Assembly: GCA_964304625.1 (NCBI GenBank)
Contig: OZ199838.1
Span: 14,942,001-15,006,000, forward strand
Reading direction: 5' to 3'
DNA: 64,000 bases
DNA from: Kudoa neothunni
Lineage: Eukaryota > Cnidaria
Shown: piece after piece, positions 22,185-35,042 of the stretch
Numbering within the stretch: position 1 is the first letter of the stretch
Layout of the letters: every line of letters starts with the position of its first letter
Made by a program: the position numbers and the translations under genes
The notes under the pieces: generated by a model
What the model saw: only the letters and a program-made list of their open reading frames with translations
The model's database searches: none
What the model was told of the DNA's origin: nothing

Positions 22185-23154
22185 TTAAGCACAACATTCT
22201 AGTACTTCTAATGGTTTTGATAATTTCAGAAAAAGAAAATGCTCTTTCCAGAAAAGTGTTAATCAGAATTTGTTAAAATAAAGGGATGCTATATTTTCCA
22301 ATGAAGTGAAAACGATTTTGCCGACAATGTTCAAAAAGGCGATTATTGAGAATTTAATTAATCCAACCTTATTTTTGAGCCTGCTCAGTTCCTTTAATTT
22401 TATCACAACCTTTCGTCTAATTTTTGACTAAAACATAACAGCTATATCTAGATGAGGTTTTATTTTTATATACGATCGTTAATTTATTAAAATTAAGACC
22501 AATTAGTCAAGTCGATAATATTTCGTTGAATTTGAATTTATTTAGGTCTTAAATAAAATTAAACCTTTTTGAAAATTAATAACGAACACTTATAATGATA
22601 GCTTAGCATTGGATATCAACAACATCAGGGTCTTATTTTAAATTCAATCATTCCAGCATATATAAGGTTTGTTGCGATAGTTCCAAAATGGTCTATTGGT
22701 CATAATTAAACCTTGTCTTATCGTTATTAAAGATGAAAACAATCCGAAATGCGGTCTCAATTAGAGCATATTATTTTTAAATGTGATTATTGTCATAGAT
22801 TTTTGGCATGTTATTTTCGGCCTCAATTTCTGTACTATGTGGGTTTTAAGAATTAATTATTATGATGTATCATATTAACTTGCCCATGGTGAACTTCTAC
22901 TGCGGTTATTTTAATTTGAAATAAAACATTGTTCCAAGTATAAAATTATCTCTTCAAAGATTTGTTGTAATGAAATCGACTACGATTAATTTCCATATTT
23001 TGTGGATTTGCAATAACTTCTCATTTTTGAAATATTGTTTTGCGATTATTCAATCTTTCGTGGAATAAAGGTTAAAAGATCGGACAATTTTCACCAGATT
23101 TTCCACAATTGGACACGTGTCGATAAAAAATTTCGTATTTTAGCTTGTTTTTAT
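22185..23154. other. AT-rich interval, nothing recognised
   Basis: No gene, RNA or element ends could be supported. Confidence 0.4.
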
Positions 23155-24749
23155 TTGCGCGAGAGAAACACGGTTCAGCAGTTTTTTAAAATCCTATCCG
23201 CTTGCGCGGATTAATAATGATTAATTCACTACAACACGGTTGGCCACGTTTGCTTGCACCCCACCTAATAATTATCATATGTAATGGTGATCAAGGTACG
23301 GTACAGTACGCGCTTAAAACAAAATAGCAGGTCATCAATTTAGGAAAAAATTGGTACGTGAGATTTAATTTACAACGAAAAGATTCTAGAAATAACTAAA
23401 TATTAAAAACCATGATTTTGCGATAATCATACCTAAATTAGAAATCCAACACGATAAGAATCATTCCCATAACATATGTTACAAACGATATATTCAAGAA
23501 CGAATTATTTATTACTGTATTTAAAAAGGTAACACGTCGATGTAATTTGTATAGTTGTTGAGATATTCTTAGATTTGTAAACATAAATGTTTATAACAGA
23601 GATGTATCAACATTTACCAGTTTAATGTATAAATAGTTTTTTATTTATCTTCTTAACTTTATCGAGTGATAATGCATTCTAACTTCCCTTATTAATCGTC
23701 GTTGTTTGGCAACACGTTTTTGCATAACTAAACATGAGCGCCCTCTCAAAAGCGTACAGTTATTGATGAAGACGATAATTTTAATGGTGCCTGGACTCGA
23801 AAATATTTCTCCCCACATTAGATAAAAAAAGTGGTGTGTTTGCGTTGTCTTGAATCTGTTGCTGTATTAAAAGAATGTAACTTGAAGTGCCATCAACAAA
23901 CGAAACATGGGAAATTCAATGAGAAAATCAACGATAACAATAAAGAATAATCGGTCTTAAAATACTTTGTAAGTTAAAAAAACAACCCCAATAAATCAGG
24001 AGTTGGAGCCATAAGATAATATTTTTTATCCATCGATATAATTAATTGGTATTAAAAGAAATAATTTCATGTAACAAATAATAATGTTGTATAATTTGTT
24101 GGGGGATTTTTACTCGAAAGAATCATTTTACAAAACTTTTAAAAATATTAATCTTACATTGATACCTACAAAAATCACGATTTTTATAATTTCATGTTTT
24201 TAGTAATATTTTGGAATTGAAATATTTCGTAATAAATTTTCACAAAATTTCCCCTATTCGTTGGTGATTCTCAAGCCACAACAAATTTGATGCAGTTTGA
24301 AATATCATAAATGCGATTAATATTGATTAACTTAGTTATATTCATATTTATAACTTAGGTCTCATTTTAAAATATATGTAATATTGAGTGTCATGTTTAA
24401 AATAACTACGAAATAATTCTATCAGAGTTATTGTTTAAATATTTCGTGCGTACTTACTGAGTAATATTAACTTTTCATAATTTCAGTTAAAATTAAAATT
24501 CATTAAATATAAAGGCCTTTATTTCAATCGTAACTTACAATAGTATGCCAATCACATAATTTTTGTATTGAAAAAATCTATAATTCCTTATTAAATTAAT
24601 ATAATTAGAAGCGTTTTTAAATTAATTTATATACATACTTTTTGATTGTACAAAAAATGTTAGAAAAGCCACCAATAGGTATTTAAGTTCTCAAAAAAAC
24701 GCGAAATCAACAATGTGGTCCGCAGACCCAAAAGTTGTGCCCATCACTG
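23155..24749 (+). mobile_element. hAT deletion derivative A (BED finger only)
   Basis: The right end reads GTTGTGCCCATCACTG, complement of CAGTGATGGGCACAAC. Along most of its length it matches, in reverse orientation, the element at 56421-58140. The left boundary is approximate because the left terminus has decayed. Shared landmarks include GCTTAAAACAAAATA and AAGCCACCAAYAGGTATTTAA. Confidence 0.75.
23765..23950 (+). pseudogene. hAT transposase N-terminal BED finger fragment
   Basis: The frame reads WTRKYFSP, a stop, then VVCLRCLESVAVLKECNLKC followed by HQQTKHGKFNEKI and a stop at 23948-23950. This is a CxxC...HxxxxH BED finger of a hAT transposase. The catalytic core and dimerisation region are absent from the element. 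Confidence 0.75.
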
Positions 24750-24934
24750 CCTTAAACTAATGTTTTCACATTTTATTAACTAGTATAACTTATATTTAGT
24801 AGGATATTCGTTAAAAATACAAAAAAACATTAAATAATCAATATAAAATATGCAACCAAACTACAATTTTTTACCGTCGCCCATGCGCATTCATCAAACT
24901 TAGTTTAACCGAAATTTCAGTATCCGGTAGGAAA

Positions 24935-24975
24935 ATATTGGGTCCCAACATTATCGGATAAACGGGGTTCGACTG
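24935..24975. mobile_element. Orphan Tigger/pogo-like terminus
   Basis: The sequence GGATAAACGGGGTTCGACTG followed by TA (24976-24977) matches the outer end of a pogo/Tigger element. It shares GTTCGACTG with Tigger element 1 at 8002. No partner end was found nearby. Confidence 0.5.
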
Positions 24976-24982
24976 TATTTGA

Positions 24983-26277
24983 ATTTACTGCGTAAATATT
25001 CATTCATTCTATGTTTTCATCCTATTTGATGATGGAAATCAACATTATTGATTGTTCAAGGAGTGTAAAATATACCTTTGTGCTTTTAGTTTAATATTAT
25101 GCCAATAATGTTGCTGATAAATAAATTCATATAAATAAATCCAGAAACAGAAATCCGCTGTATATTTGGTATGGAATTGTTAAGCTAGATGTATTGTTTA
25201 CAATATATAAAGTTGAGATAAATTGAATAATTTTAAAGGATATTTCGTCTGGGGTCAAGAGATACCCCAGTCAGGCACATGCGTTTTGGTTCGTAATTTA
25301 GTACAGGGAAGGTTAATTAAATTTATTTCTGTGTTAAGTGTCTGCATGTAAAATAAAGTACTTTAAAAAAAATATTTCGTCGATTTTAAATATTAGCACC
25401 GGCATATAATGATAATAAAACATATAGTTAGGATGTGCAGATTAAATTTTCATGAAATGACTACGAGCACATTATTTCGAATAATAAAAGTCTTTATGTG
25501 TGAGAATTCCGGATGAATAATGCTTTCAATGTCTAGATCTGGGTTTTTAAATCGGCGATTGAGCTGAAACGTTTGAAAATACCTTCATGTTTTAATAGTT
25601 AATTTTAATATGAATTGTACTTTCTAAAGATGCTCGTTTCACTTAAATATTTTGTGAATAATTTTATTTAAATATTAAATTATAAAAAATAGAAAAACAT
25701 ATGAAGTCAAACCACTGTCATAAAATTAAATGAATCAAAGAAATACATGAATAGTTACGTGTATAAAATTTAATGGATAGGAAAATTAACTCTCATCTGT
25801 GGCAGATTTTCAATTTAAAAAATTTTTTGCCAGTACCAAAGACAAACGAACGAAAGAGTGAGTATTGCCAGATCGGAACACGTGCTGATCATTTCAGGTC
25901 TCATGGTGAGTTAAGTTTTTGCCGTTTTCCATCTTGAAATATGCAATGTTACTCATATAACAACAATATGCGATTTAATTCAATATAATACTTATATTAA
26001 ATCAATATAACTTGATTCCAAAAGTTAAAATAACATTTTCTATCTTGAGGATATCCAACACAGCATGGTTCCGAGTTTTCCTGTGCCGTCCAAATTAGTC
26101 AAAAAAATTTTCATAAAATGCTTCCCAATAATTCCAAATGATTTGTAGTCATACAACAGTCATACATCATTGAAATTAATGATAAAAAACCAAAACGTTT
26201 ATCTCAGCTCTAATAACATTTTAAAAAATTATTATTTTCATAAATTTTCGTTATATCCTTTTTAACCTGTATATATA
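24983..26277. other. AT-rich interval, nothing recognised
   Basis: No coding or structural feature could be supported. Confidence 0.4.
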
Positions 26278-26581
26278 CAATAGGTGATGGCTCGTGCGCA
26301 CTACCACTCGTGGACACCTGCCATGATTTAATGACCTACAAAATTCTGTTACTAATTAAAGTAATTCGAATAAAAGAATAACAATTATAATAAATTATTA
26401 AAACCTTAGTTTTTGTTTTAATTCGCTGTAAATAAGAATTAACTCAAATTTACGACTCGTGGGCATTAAGCTTAAGTATAAAGTTTCCCAAATGATGAAT
26501 GATGATGGGTCGTGGGCACTTGAAGAGAACTAAGCAGTTTCGTTTTTTGAAAGATAACTTGGATATAATAACATATTATGA

Positions 26582-26833
26582 AAGAATATCGAACGGGAAA
26601 ACAGAAAAACTAAGATCCTCAATTATTTTAACCCAAAATTTCTGTCCTCTTTAAATAAGATTCTGGTTAATGAAGAATCCATTATAAAGGTCCATAATGA
26701 AATGAGAACTACAAACAACCGCATAGAATTAAAAAAATTTATGGTTTCTATGAATGATGCGCTAATTTATTTAAAATGTACAAATTTTTCAGAAAACGAA
26801 ATTATCCAATGTTATCTACGGTCATATATCTAG
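26582..26833 (+). pseudogene. Transposase C-terminal-like fragment
   Basis: An open frame of 83 codons ends with ELKKFMVSMNDALIYLKC and then FSENEIIQCYLRSYI. This resembles the helical C-terminal tail found after the DDE core of jerky/pogo-type proteins. There is no ATG at its head and no core before it. The match is by pattern only. Confidence 0.4.
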
Positions 26834-27312
26834 AAACGGCTATTTATGATACAAGAGAGTCAAAGCTGTACAAATAAATAATAACTTTTTCAAATTAAAA
26901 TTCAACTAATACGTATGATATAAGTTTTTAGTTTTATTTTATTAAGTATATTATTTAATTTTATGAAGTTTGTGCATATCATTATATATTAAAATTCTTC
27001 AGGTTATCAATTTATACACCTACTTCTTTTGAATGTATGAAATAATTAATTTATTGCGCAACATTTTTTTAAGGTTAAATAATTCATAAAGAATGTTTTC
27101 CGCGTGTATCTATGTAAAATTGTCCAAAACTTATGGTGAAAATAAAAAAAGTTTTGATAACCTTGATTATAAAAAAATTGGAGGAGTGAATTGCATTTAT
27201 TATTATTTTTAATTTTTGATGACAAACAGCATCAGTATTTGTCATGTAGTCTATATTAATGATCGTGTAACGTGTCACGTTATCTTTCCTAGTGGAAACC
27301 TAACATATATTA

Positions 27313-28358
27313 CAGGGGTTGCCAGACTTGCCCAGATCGGGAGCCAACTTTAAGGTTGCCAAATTTTCAAGAGCCACAAGACATTAAAATCATTTATATA
27401 CCTCTTCCTTATTTAAAACTTACATTTTTGGAAAATTTTTGGTAAATATTAAGATCAAATATTTTAGAGTTATAAATAAAGGTTTTTTAATTTTTTTCTC
27501 ATTCAATGAATCGCTGAAAAACTTACATATAATTTTTACAGGTATAATTTATTATGGTTTTTCTAAAAAGGTAAATTTGTAGTTAATGGTCTAAGAAACC
27601 TTTTCTCTGTGAAAAATGTCGCAAAAATGATAAAATATTTTCCATATTTAATCATGTATGGTAGTCTGACAATAAGTAAAATTAAATATTTACAAAAAAA
27701 GTAATAACACAAGAATTTAATGCTTTTGACAAAATTTTGTTAGAAATTGTTTCTAATGTTTCAAGTTTTTTATGTTTCCATATTATCAGTGAGTTGACGG
27801 TAATCTGGTTCATATTCTGTTAACGCTGGACTAAATAATTCCATCGGGTGTTTGTTTGTTTGTGAGGATGGGACCCGCGATGTTTCGATTTTAAAAATTT
27901 CATCGTTGAATAAATAAACTCACAACAATAAGTTGTTCCAAAGATAGAAAAAAGTTGGAGGCGAATTTCTTTTAACTTTGAATATTTAGTTTCTAGAACG
28001 TATTTCCACAATTCCTTTGGTGAGTTGGAATTATAAATCATGTTTAAAGTTTTAATACGTGTTTTATTCTTTCGATATCTACCACTTTTGAAATGGATAA
28101 ACATTAATTCTAATTTGCATCAAATATAAAAACTATCAAGAAGTTTGTAATCATGTTTTCGAGTCAAAACTATTATCTAGTTTACGATTAAAGAGTTCAT
28201 TTGTTCACTTAATTAAATAGTTACAACTTTGCATTTATCTGAATTAATGCGTTGGTTGAATTAAAAAAAATTAAACTCAACAAAATTTTGTAACAGGAGC
28301 CACACCGTAATTTTCAAAGAGTCAGATGTGGCACGCGAGCCATGGTTTGGCCACCCTG
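27313..28358 (-). mobile_element. Young hAT deletion derivative, copy 1
   Basis: The ends are CAGGGGTTGCCAGACTTGCC and the complement of CAGGGTGGCCAAACC, with a perfect 8-bp target duplication ATATATTA (27305-27312 and 28359-28366). The interior is nearly identical to 48447-49423, with roughly ten differences over about 900 bp. It retains only the transposase C-terminus. Confidence 0.93.
27820..28104 (-). pseudogene. hAT dimerisation-domain fragment (94 aa), copy 1
   Basis: A minus-strand frame reads NSPKELWKYVLETKYSKLKE and then LFSIFGTTYCCEFIYSTMKF. This is the C-terminal hATC dimerisation region that normally ends a hAT transposase. Here it stands alone without BED finger or catalytic core. 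It differs from the copy at 48924-49208 by one residue (R versus Q near the C-terminus). Whether it is translated is unknown. Confidence 0.8.
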
Positions 28359-29598
28359 ATATATTATGTGTCTGCGCAACCTATACCTTACGCCACGTAA
28401 ACCGCGTTATAAAATAATAATTATTCCGTGTGATCTGTATCGATCGTTCTCGTTATATTTTTGACTAAGGGTTTCTCTGAATTTCTAAAACACATAACAG
28501 TATTATCACAACGTTCTCTAAATTCAGCTAATTATGGGTCGTGCGTAATCAAAAGGGAAATCAAAACCATTGCGCACGAGCCATAATGACGCACCACTTG
28601 TAACTTTGCGCAAGCAAAAGTAAACAAAAAAATTAAAAAATTAGGTTATATTTTGACTTACTAGCATACTAATTTAGTTTAATATTTGAATTAATTTGTA
28701 ACGGAACACGATTTCAAATTTGAAGATTCACAAAAAATGTAGTATGCGAAATGTGAAATCTTTTTATTAAATCATAAACCAACTAAAAAATACAGTTGCC
28801 GATTTTTAAGCATCATGAGGAATTCATTAGCTTTATTAATAAAAACATATTGAGAATTTACTCTTTTTTGCTCTCATCAGTACGATGCACTCTTCCACTT
28901 GTAGAGGATCAAAATTCATATTTTCTCCCTTTGAGAGTTTTTATTACTTTCGAACTAAACAATCGTGGTAATGTTAAAACCACCAGTCTACATAGGTATA
29001 ATAATATTCAAGGCAGATCTTATTTTTACGTCGAAGATCTTCATTGTTTCAAATTTAAAGTTCGATTTATTCGTTACCTTTTGATAATATTTTGTGATTT
29101 CAACTTTTGGAATAAAGTTGGTTTTTTCCATCTGTTTACGCATGTCATAATTTTCATAGTTATGAAAAAAAATCATTACGCACAAAACATAAAATGCATA
29201 AAAATATTGATATTTCAATTTTTCTAAAATAAAATCGAGGAAATATGTTATTTTTGTTATAAAATTTACAGAGTAAAAATTGAAGTTTCTATATATTCAT
29301 CCATTTATGTTATATTGCGATATTACGTACGAGCCATAAATCACTGTAGTTTGTTTCGTCAAATTGAAATCAAGGTTCGATTAGATTAAGCACATTTAAC
29401 CTTTACATCATCATTATACAAAAATTTATTTTTATTTAATATACTTTTGGATATAAATAAATATATAGTAGTAAATAAGGGAGACTAAATTGTAATGGCC
29501 TACATTAAAATTTGGTCTCGTTCGCATGTGCCATGACAGGTCGTGTGCAACTTGGACTCAATTCCCATTTTGATGCCCACAGCCCCTCACCTACTGTA

Positions 29599-31309
29599 TA
29601 TTGCTCAGACGTTAAGAATGAATTTTTAAAAACGTAATTCTATCTCGACTTTGGAAAATTTCTCGAAATGAAATAAGAAAACGATTATATTTCCGTTTTT
29701 TGGAATATGCGATAATTTCAAAAAACAACAGTGAAAAAATCTGATGAATTTTTTAAATTCGTCCGAAATCGGGCAACATTGACGCTGTTCCAGGCGGTAA
29801 TATGTGAAATTAACATACTAAAAATCCTAATCATGTCATTGATAGAAAAACTTCTTTGGTGTTTTGCAGCAGAGAATATTTACCGAACTTTAAGTATGCT
29901 AATTAGATGTATACAATAATCAGCCTAACGTTTAGAAAAGTCCGACAATCCTGCGATAATAGATATGTTTTGCGCTGTAATTAAGCCGATTAATTTTCGT
30001 TTCATTAGAATAATTAGACTAACCATAGATCACCTTAATCCTATTTAATTGTTGTGGCAATTAAACAGTTAATTGGTCATGTTTCATGATATTATCTTCT
30101 AGACAGATACTATTGTAGCACCGCATGATCAACAATATAGTGGTTGAACTATTTTCCCAGTGATTAATACACAGATTACAATTCGATCATAAATATTCCT
30201 AAATGCTATGAATATATGGGATAAGGGAAAATTTCATCTAAGATTAGGTGTACTTCCGCACAGTCGCTTTTATCAATCCTAACAACTCCCATTTACAGCT
30301 AATACACCAAATTCAATACAACTAAAATTGGTATGACCCGAATATTATGCTCGGTTACAATATATATCTATTTCCTTTCCTATAATTTAGTAAGTTTATT
30401 CTAATATCAAGGAAAATTTGGGCGGGATTTAATCCTATCATTCATTCATTTCACTCTCATCTCATTTAAAGTCAATTTCACTGCTATAATATAGCACCTC
30501 GGCGTATTTTCTCTTTCCTGCTCAAATTCTCTACGTCCTCAGCAACGTCCGTTATAAGCAGAATTCAGAATTCACCAATGAAATCGATTAATAATATACA
30601 TTAATTTATGGTTCAAATAATCAGCAAATATAGTGTGATATTAGTGTGCTTTTTCAACCATAAGTTTTTATTCAAAAATTTCCCATCCACACAAAAAACT
30701 TTCTCAGGAATTTAATTATCTGTCTTGCAATCAATAAAACTTTGACACATTAGCATTAGCACATGTCGATTTTAAATTCTAAAATGGAACAATTAAAAAT
30801 GATTATCACCCAAATATACTGATGCATTTCATCTTAGTTTTTTTAAATCTAAATTTTAATTATAAAGCGAGAGAAGTTTAAATGTCAATAATTCCACGCT
30901 TGTCTAACTATTTTTAGATTTTAAATTATATAATCTATTACATCATTTACATCACCTTATGAAACATGAATAATTAAACAACGAAAACTCATCCATTTAA
31001 ACACATAATGCTAAAAACTGCTCAAAATCTCCATGTAACGTATTTTGCCACAATCGGCCGAATTCAACCGAAAACGTGCGCATGCGCGGCCAGATAGCAC
31101 ACTGAAGTGACCCCATTGCTTTGAATCTGCATTGACTGTGATTTTAAATCTAGCACAGATACACTGAAACCATTTTCACGAAAATTATTAACAAAAACTT
31201 GCATAACCATCCAGTAAAGACAGTAATCCCCTGATCATATTTAACCGCCCGCCGCAACCGCTTTGTATCCGATCTTAAACTGAATAGAAGCTGATGAATT
31301 GTTGGTGTT
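29599..31309. other. Upstream region of the PP4R3 gene
   Basis: AT-rich with no element ends found. The last 250 bp before the ATG are less AT-rich and should hold the promoter and 5' untranslated region. Confidence 0.5.
31077..31087. promoter_or_regulatory. Candidate NRF1/Ewg-type site
   Basis: The palindromic string TGCGCATGCGC lies about 225 bp before the PP4R3 start codon in the only GC-rich patch of the region. It matches the NRF1 (erect-wing) core known from housekeeping promoters. It is a single site and functional use is inferred. Confidence 0.45.
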
Positions 31310-34300
31310 ATGGCAATGGAAGATAAAGTATCGAACAGTAGTTACTATCAAACAACAGACAGACTTCGAGTGAAAGTGTTTATCTATTTTGCTGATCAGT
31401 GGCGAGAGAAAGGTATTGGATTCTTGGGTGTTACTAAAATCGAAAACGACGAAAAGTCTTTTCAAATTTACGAAGATCACTACAAACAGATTGGAATAAA
31501 CAATCAATCGGTCACTGATAAAAACATTCCAATTTATCCAATATACAAGTTGACTGTACGTTCTCAACACGATATGTACGAACGTCTCATTTCCACCTAC
31601 ATAACCAACACCACAGATTATCGTGTTCAGGAAGGTAGCATTCTAACTTGGAAAGAAGGTGAACATGAGAAAGCATTAAGTTTTGAATCTGCTGAAGATT
31701 GTACAAATTTTATGACAATTATCGCAGATATACGCCGAGCGATTGACGATATTGACCAGCAGTTGTTGTTAAGTTCTGATATGCTCATAAATGATGATAA
31801 TGTTGTTGGAGATACGACTCAGTCTTCTTCAGATGGTTCATCGACAATTGTATCAACTAGATCTACAAAATCAAGCAAAAATAATGACGTCTACACTCAA
31901 AATGATAATGATTATAACGGCGATTCGGACGTAAATGGTGTCGTAGACAATGAAAATGAATGGGATTTTGAGATGACCAATACCCAACAACCGAATTTGC
32001 CCAACAATGATATTCTCAATAAAAATGTTAATTCAAACGATGATGACAATGGAGAAGAGGAAGAAGGTACCGACAACTTACTTAACGATAATTCGTCGAT
32101 TTGGCAGGATGATCGATTGCCCACCTTACCCGAGGTGTCTGTTGATAATCTGGACAAATGGATACAATTATTGTCATTTTCTAATTTAAGTATGAGCAAT
32201 TTGTTGTTTGGCAATGGTGTCGATAAAACAACAGCTAATACGATGACTGTGGGTAACGCGGGTTCAACTTTTGCTATTGATGATGCCAACCAATTGTATC
32301 GTTATATCTCAACGAACAATACGTTGAAAGAATTTTTCGATCTATTCAACTATTATGAAACAGAGGAACAGTATGAGTTGGACGTATTGTTCAAGCTGCA
32401 TCATGTGTTTCGAGGTTTTATCGCCTCGGATAATTTTGATATATATCGGTTGATGTTTGAAGAATCCACTCCAACCACGTTGATTGTGATTGGTATTTTG
32501 GAGTATGATCCTACGTTGGAAACGCGCATTCATCATCGAGATTTTCTGAAGAATAAAGCCAAATTTCGGAAATTTTTCCTCTTGGGTGATTCGGTTACCA
32601 ATGAGTATCCTACGTCGCCCACAAAATCCAATTCTTTGATTGATGCTTCTGCATCTTTGTCAAAAGAACGCTCTATCAATGTGTCTGTTGATGTGGATAA
32701 CATCGATGGACCAGTTGCTGCTATTCTAAAAGATAACAACAATATTGCCGAATCCGACACTGATGACACCAAACAAACCACCTTAGAACAAATTTGTGAT
32801 AAAGCCACTCTAATCTACTACATCCAATACATCATCGATCATATCATGCCAACACCGTCGATTTTTGAAGACAAACTCGGTCCAATGACCACCTATCTCA
32901 ATCATCACAAGGCTGATCTATGCAACCTTATCTACGATAACACTGTGTTGTTGAATAATCTTTTTCTATTTCTTACCAATGGTGGCAGTGGCAGTGGCGA
33001 AGCTACACAACCACAACAAAATACTGATAACAATATTGTGGATAATGACAACAAAAAATTGGAATTAAACCTACCCACTACCATTTGTGAGGTGTCAAAG
33101 CCCACTCTCGATGATTACATTGATAGTGTGTACTTCTTGCATGAATTCTGTTTGCTATCCAACTCATTGAATCCATCGGACAAAGAATTCTTCTTTCATT
33201 GGCTCGAATCCTACAATTTGCTTGAAGTATTGACGAATTTGATGAAGGAACCCAATGCGAAAGTGCGCTCCAAAGTGGTTGATATTATCGCACTACTTGT
33301 GGACAATAAAGCGACAGCTGTACGCACTTTCAATTCCACTCAATTGGATAAGGCGGTCGACAATGGCACCGTTAATGCAGCCGGCAATGTGTGTCTAATG
33401 GATCATCTCATCTCTACGATGATTGAATTTCACGATGATCCCATCTCCCTACATTGTATCAACATTATCAACCTACTTATGGACAGCGATATTGTCAACA
33501 ACACCGATATCAGCTATTTTGAAAAGATGGAACTGTTTTGTAGTCAATTTTTCTCCCATTGTTTCTCCAAGTTTTTAAAGTCGTTCATCGGCGCTATCGA
33601 CTCGTGCAACAATGCCAACCCAAACAACGCCATCCTAATGGATAGACTTGTATCGCTGTTGACACGATGGGTCAACAATCATAATGACTATTTAACCACT
33701 TTTTTGGTGAAGGATAATGCGATTGGCTGTATTACACCATTATTGGATTGCGACTATAAATTTGTTGTGTGTGGTGTGGTGAGATTGGTACGTCGATTGC
33801 TCGACTTGAAAGACTATTCGATTAACGAACAACTTCTCAATTGTGGCGTTGTATCAAAAATCACAGACCTATTTGTGAATAGCTGTCTCAACTGTAACAA
33901 CCTCCTCAACAATACAATTGTGGAGTTGTTCAATTTCCTGCTTGTGGAAGACCTTGATACGATCTTTATTCCGCTGGTGGAGAAACATCGCGAATCCTTC
34001 AACTCTATCGACTATATTGACACATTCAAACGCATTGTTGCTCGTCACGATGTCTATATGAATAAGCTGGAAGGTGGGGGAGTGTCATTATCGCTTGACT
34101 CTCTGTGCAATACCACCAACTCTGGTGCTCCTAATAATGGCAATAATAGCAATCTAAGCGGTCGTTACAACACGGCTCGTAAACGTAAGTCCTGCGAATT
34201 TGAAAACAGTGAAGAACAATGGTTCAACACCGATGATGATACCATTGATAATGTGGATGATCAAACCAATCGTTCTGTTGCTATTGATGATGCGTTAAAC

Positions 34301-35042
34301 ATGTTTTTGTATGGAGATGAAGATGCGACAGCACATGCGACCAAAAAACAAAAAAATTCACCTGTTAAAGTTGATATTGTGGATGAAATCATGAGTTGTA
34401 TCAATTCAGAAACCAACAATGTCGACGATGAGAACCTTTTCGACCTACTAGTAGGAAGTGTATGCAACCGAAAAAAATCCAACAGCAAAAGCAGCAGTGG
34501 CTCTAATTCAAATTCCGATGTCGATAGTTGTATGATCTCAACTCTTGGTTCAAATGCTGGTGCTAATGATGATGAAGACGACGATGTTCTTGACGCACTC
34601 TCTCGTCCGAAAACCCAATTAACTCCTCAACTACCGTCACAACAAAACAAACGGCCCAATCTCATCAAAATTCACACCAACAAATTCAACTCTCCAAGAA
34701 ATCTTGTTATGGCGTCAAATTCAAAGTCCCCATGTGGTGAACAGTCATCTACTCTTAGTGATAATCCATCAGTCCAATCTACAACCCCTGTATGGTCACC
34801 TTCTTTAGAAGAGATTTAAATATTTGGCTTTTTGTTTTTAGGTTTGTGATGGTGATTACGATCAAACAGCTAATGCATCAATGACTCCTCCCGAATGTAA
34901 TAACACAGATGATAGTTTGACCACTGATTTCACCGAAAATAACTTCGATCTTACCAATTGCCTGGTAGAAACAACTTTTGAAGATGATCCTGAGAGAAGT
35001 GCATTAAAAGATGAACAGCCAGATGATAATGACACCACCTGA
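31310..35042 (+). CDS. PPP4R3: PP4 regulatory subunit 3 (SMEK/falafel homologue)
   Basis: Two exons: 31310-34789 and 34842-35042, joined across a 52-nt phase-0 intron (GTATGG to TTTTTAG); 1226 aa. The N-terminus is an EVH1/PH-like domain (about residues 17-145, LRVKVFIYFADQWREKGIGF). The SMEK core with armadillo-like helices spans about 280-905, with the hallmark HHRDFLKNKAKFRKFF near 405. The C-terminus is an Asn/Asp/Ser-rich tail with basic patches KRK (near 957) and KKQK (near 1012) that could be nuclear signals. PP4R3 directs PP4C-PP4R2 to substrates in DNA repair, centrosome and stress pathways. The protein is longer than the usual 800-980 aa because of asparagine-rich inserts (for example 180-270). 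A second in-frame ATG three codons later could also serve as the start. A possible poly(A) signal AATAAA lies at 35500. Confidence 0.95.

Larger units (their letters stand above)
26278..29596. mobile_element. 3.3-kb TIR element, TA-flanked, unclassified (pogo-like?)
   Basis: The ends are CAATAGGTGATGGCTCGTGC at 26278 and the complement of CAGTAGGTGAGGGGCTGTGG ending at 29596, each bordered by TA. A motif close to GGGTCGTGCGCA recurs inside (about 26288, 26511, 28535, 28573, 29327, 29551) in both orientations. A hAT (27313-28358) is inserted in the middle; without it the element is about 2.27 kb. The TA site and a Tigger-like C-terminal fragment suggest the Tc1/mariner/pogo superfamily, but no catalytic core is readable. 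Confidence 0.7.

Noticed and set aside
28796-29227. A plus-strand 143-codon frame inside the 3.3-kb TIR element
   Set aside because: No transposase motif or other domain is visible; the composition is that of AT-rich noncoding DNA.
31241-34488. Several 60-125-codon minus-strand frames over PP4R3
   Set aside because: They are complements of the PP4R3 coding exon with its biased Asn/Asp codons, and have no domain of their own.
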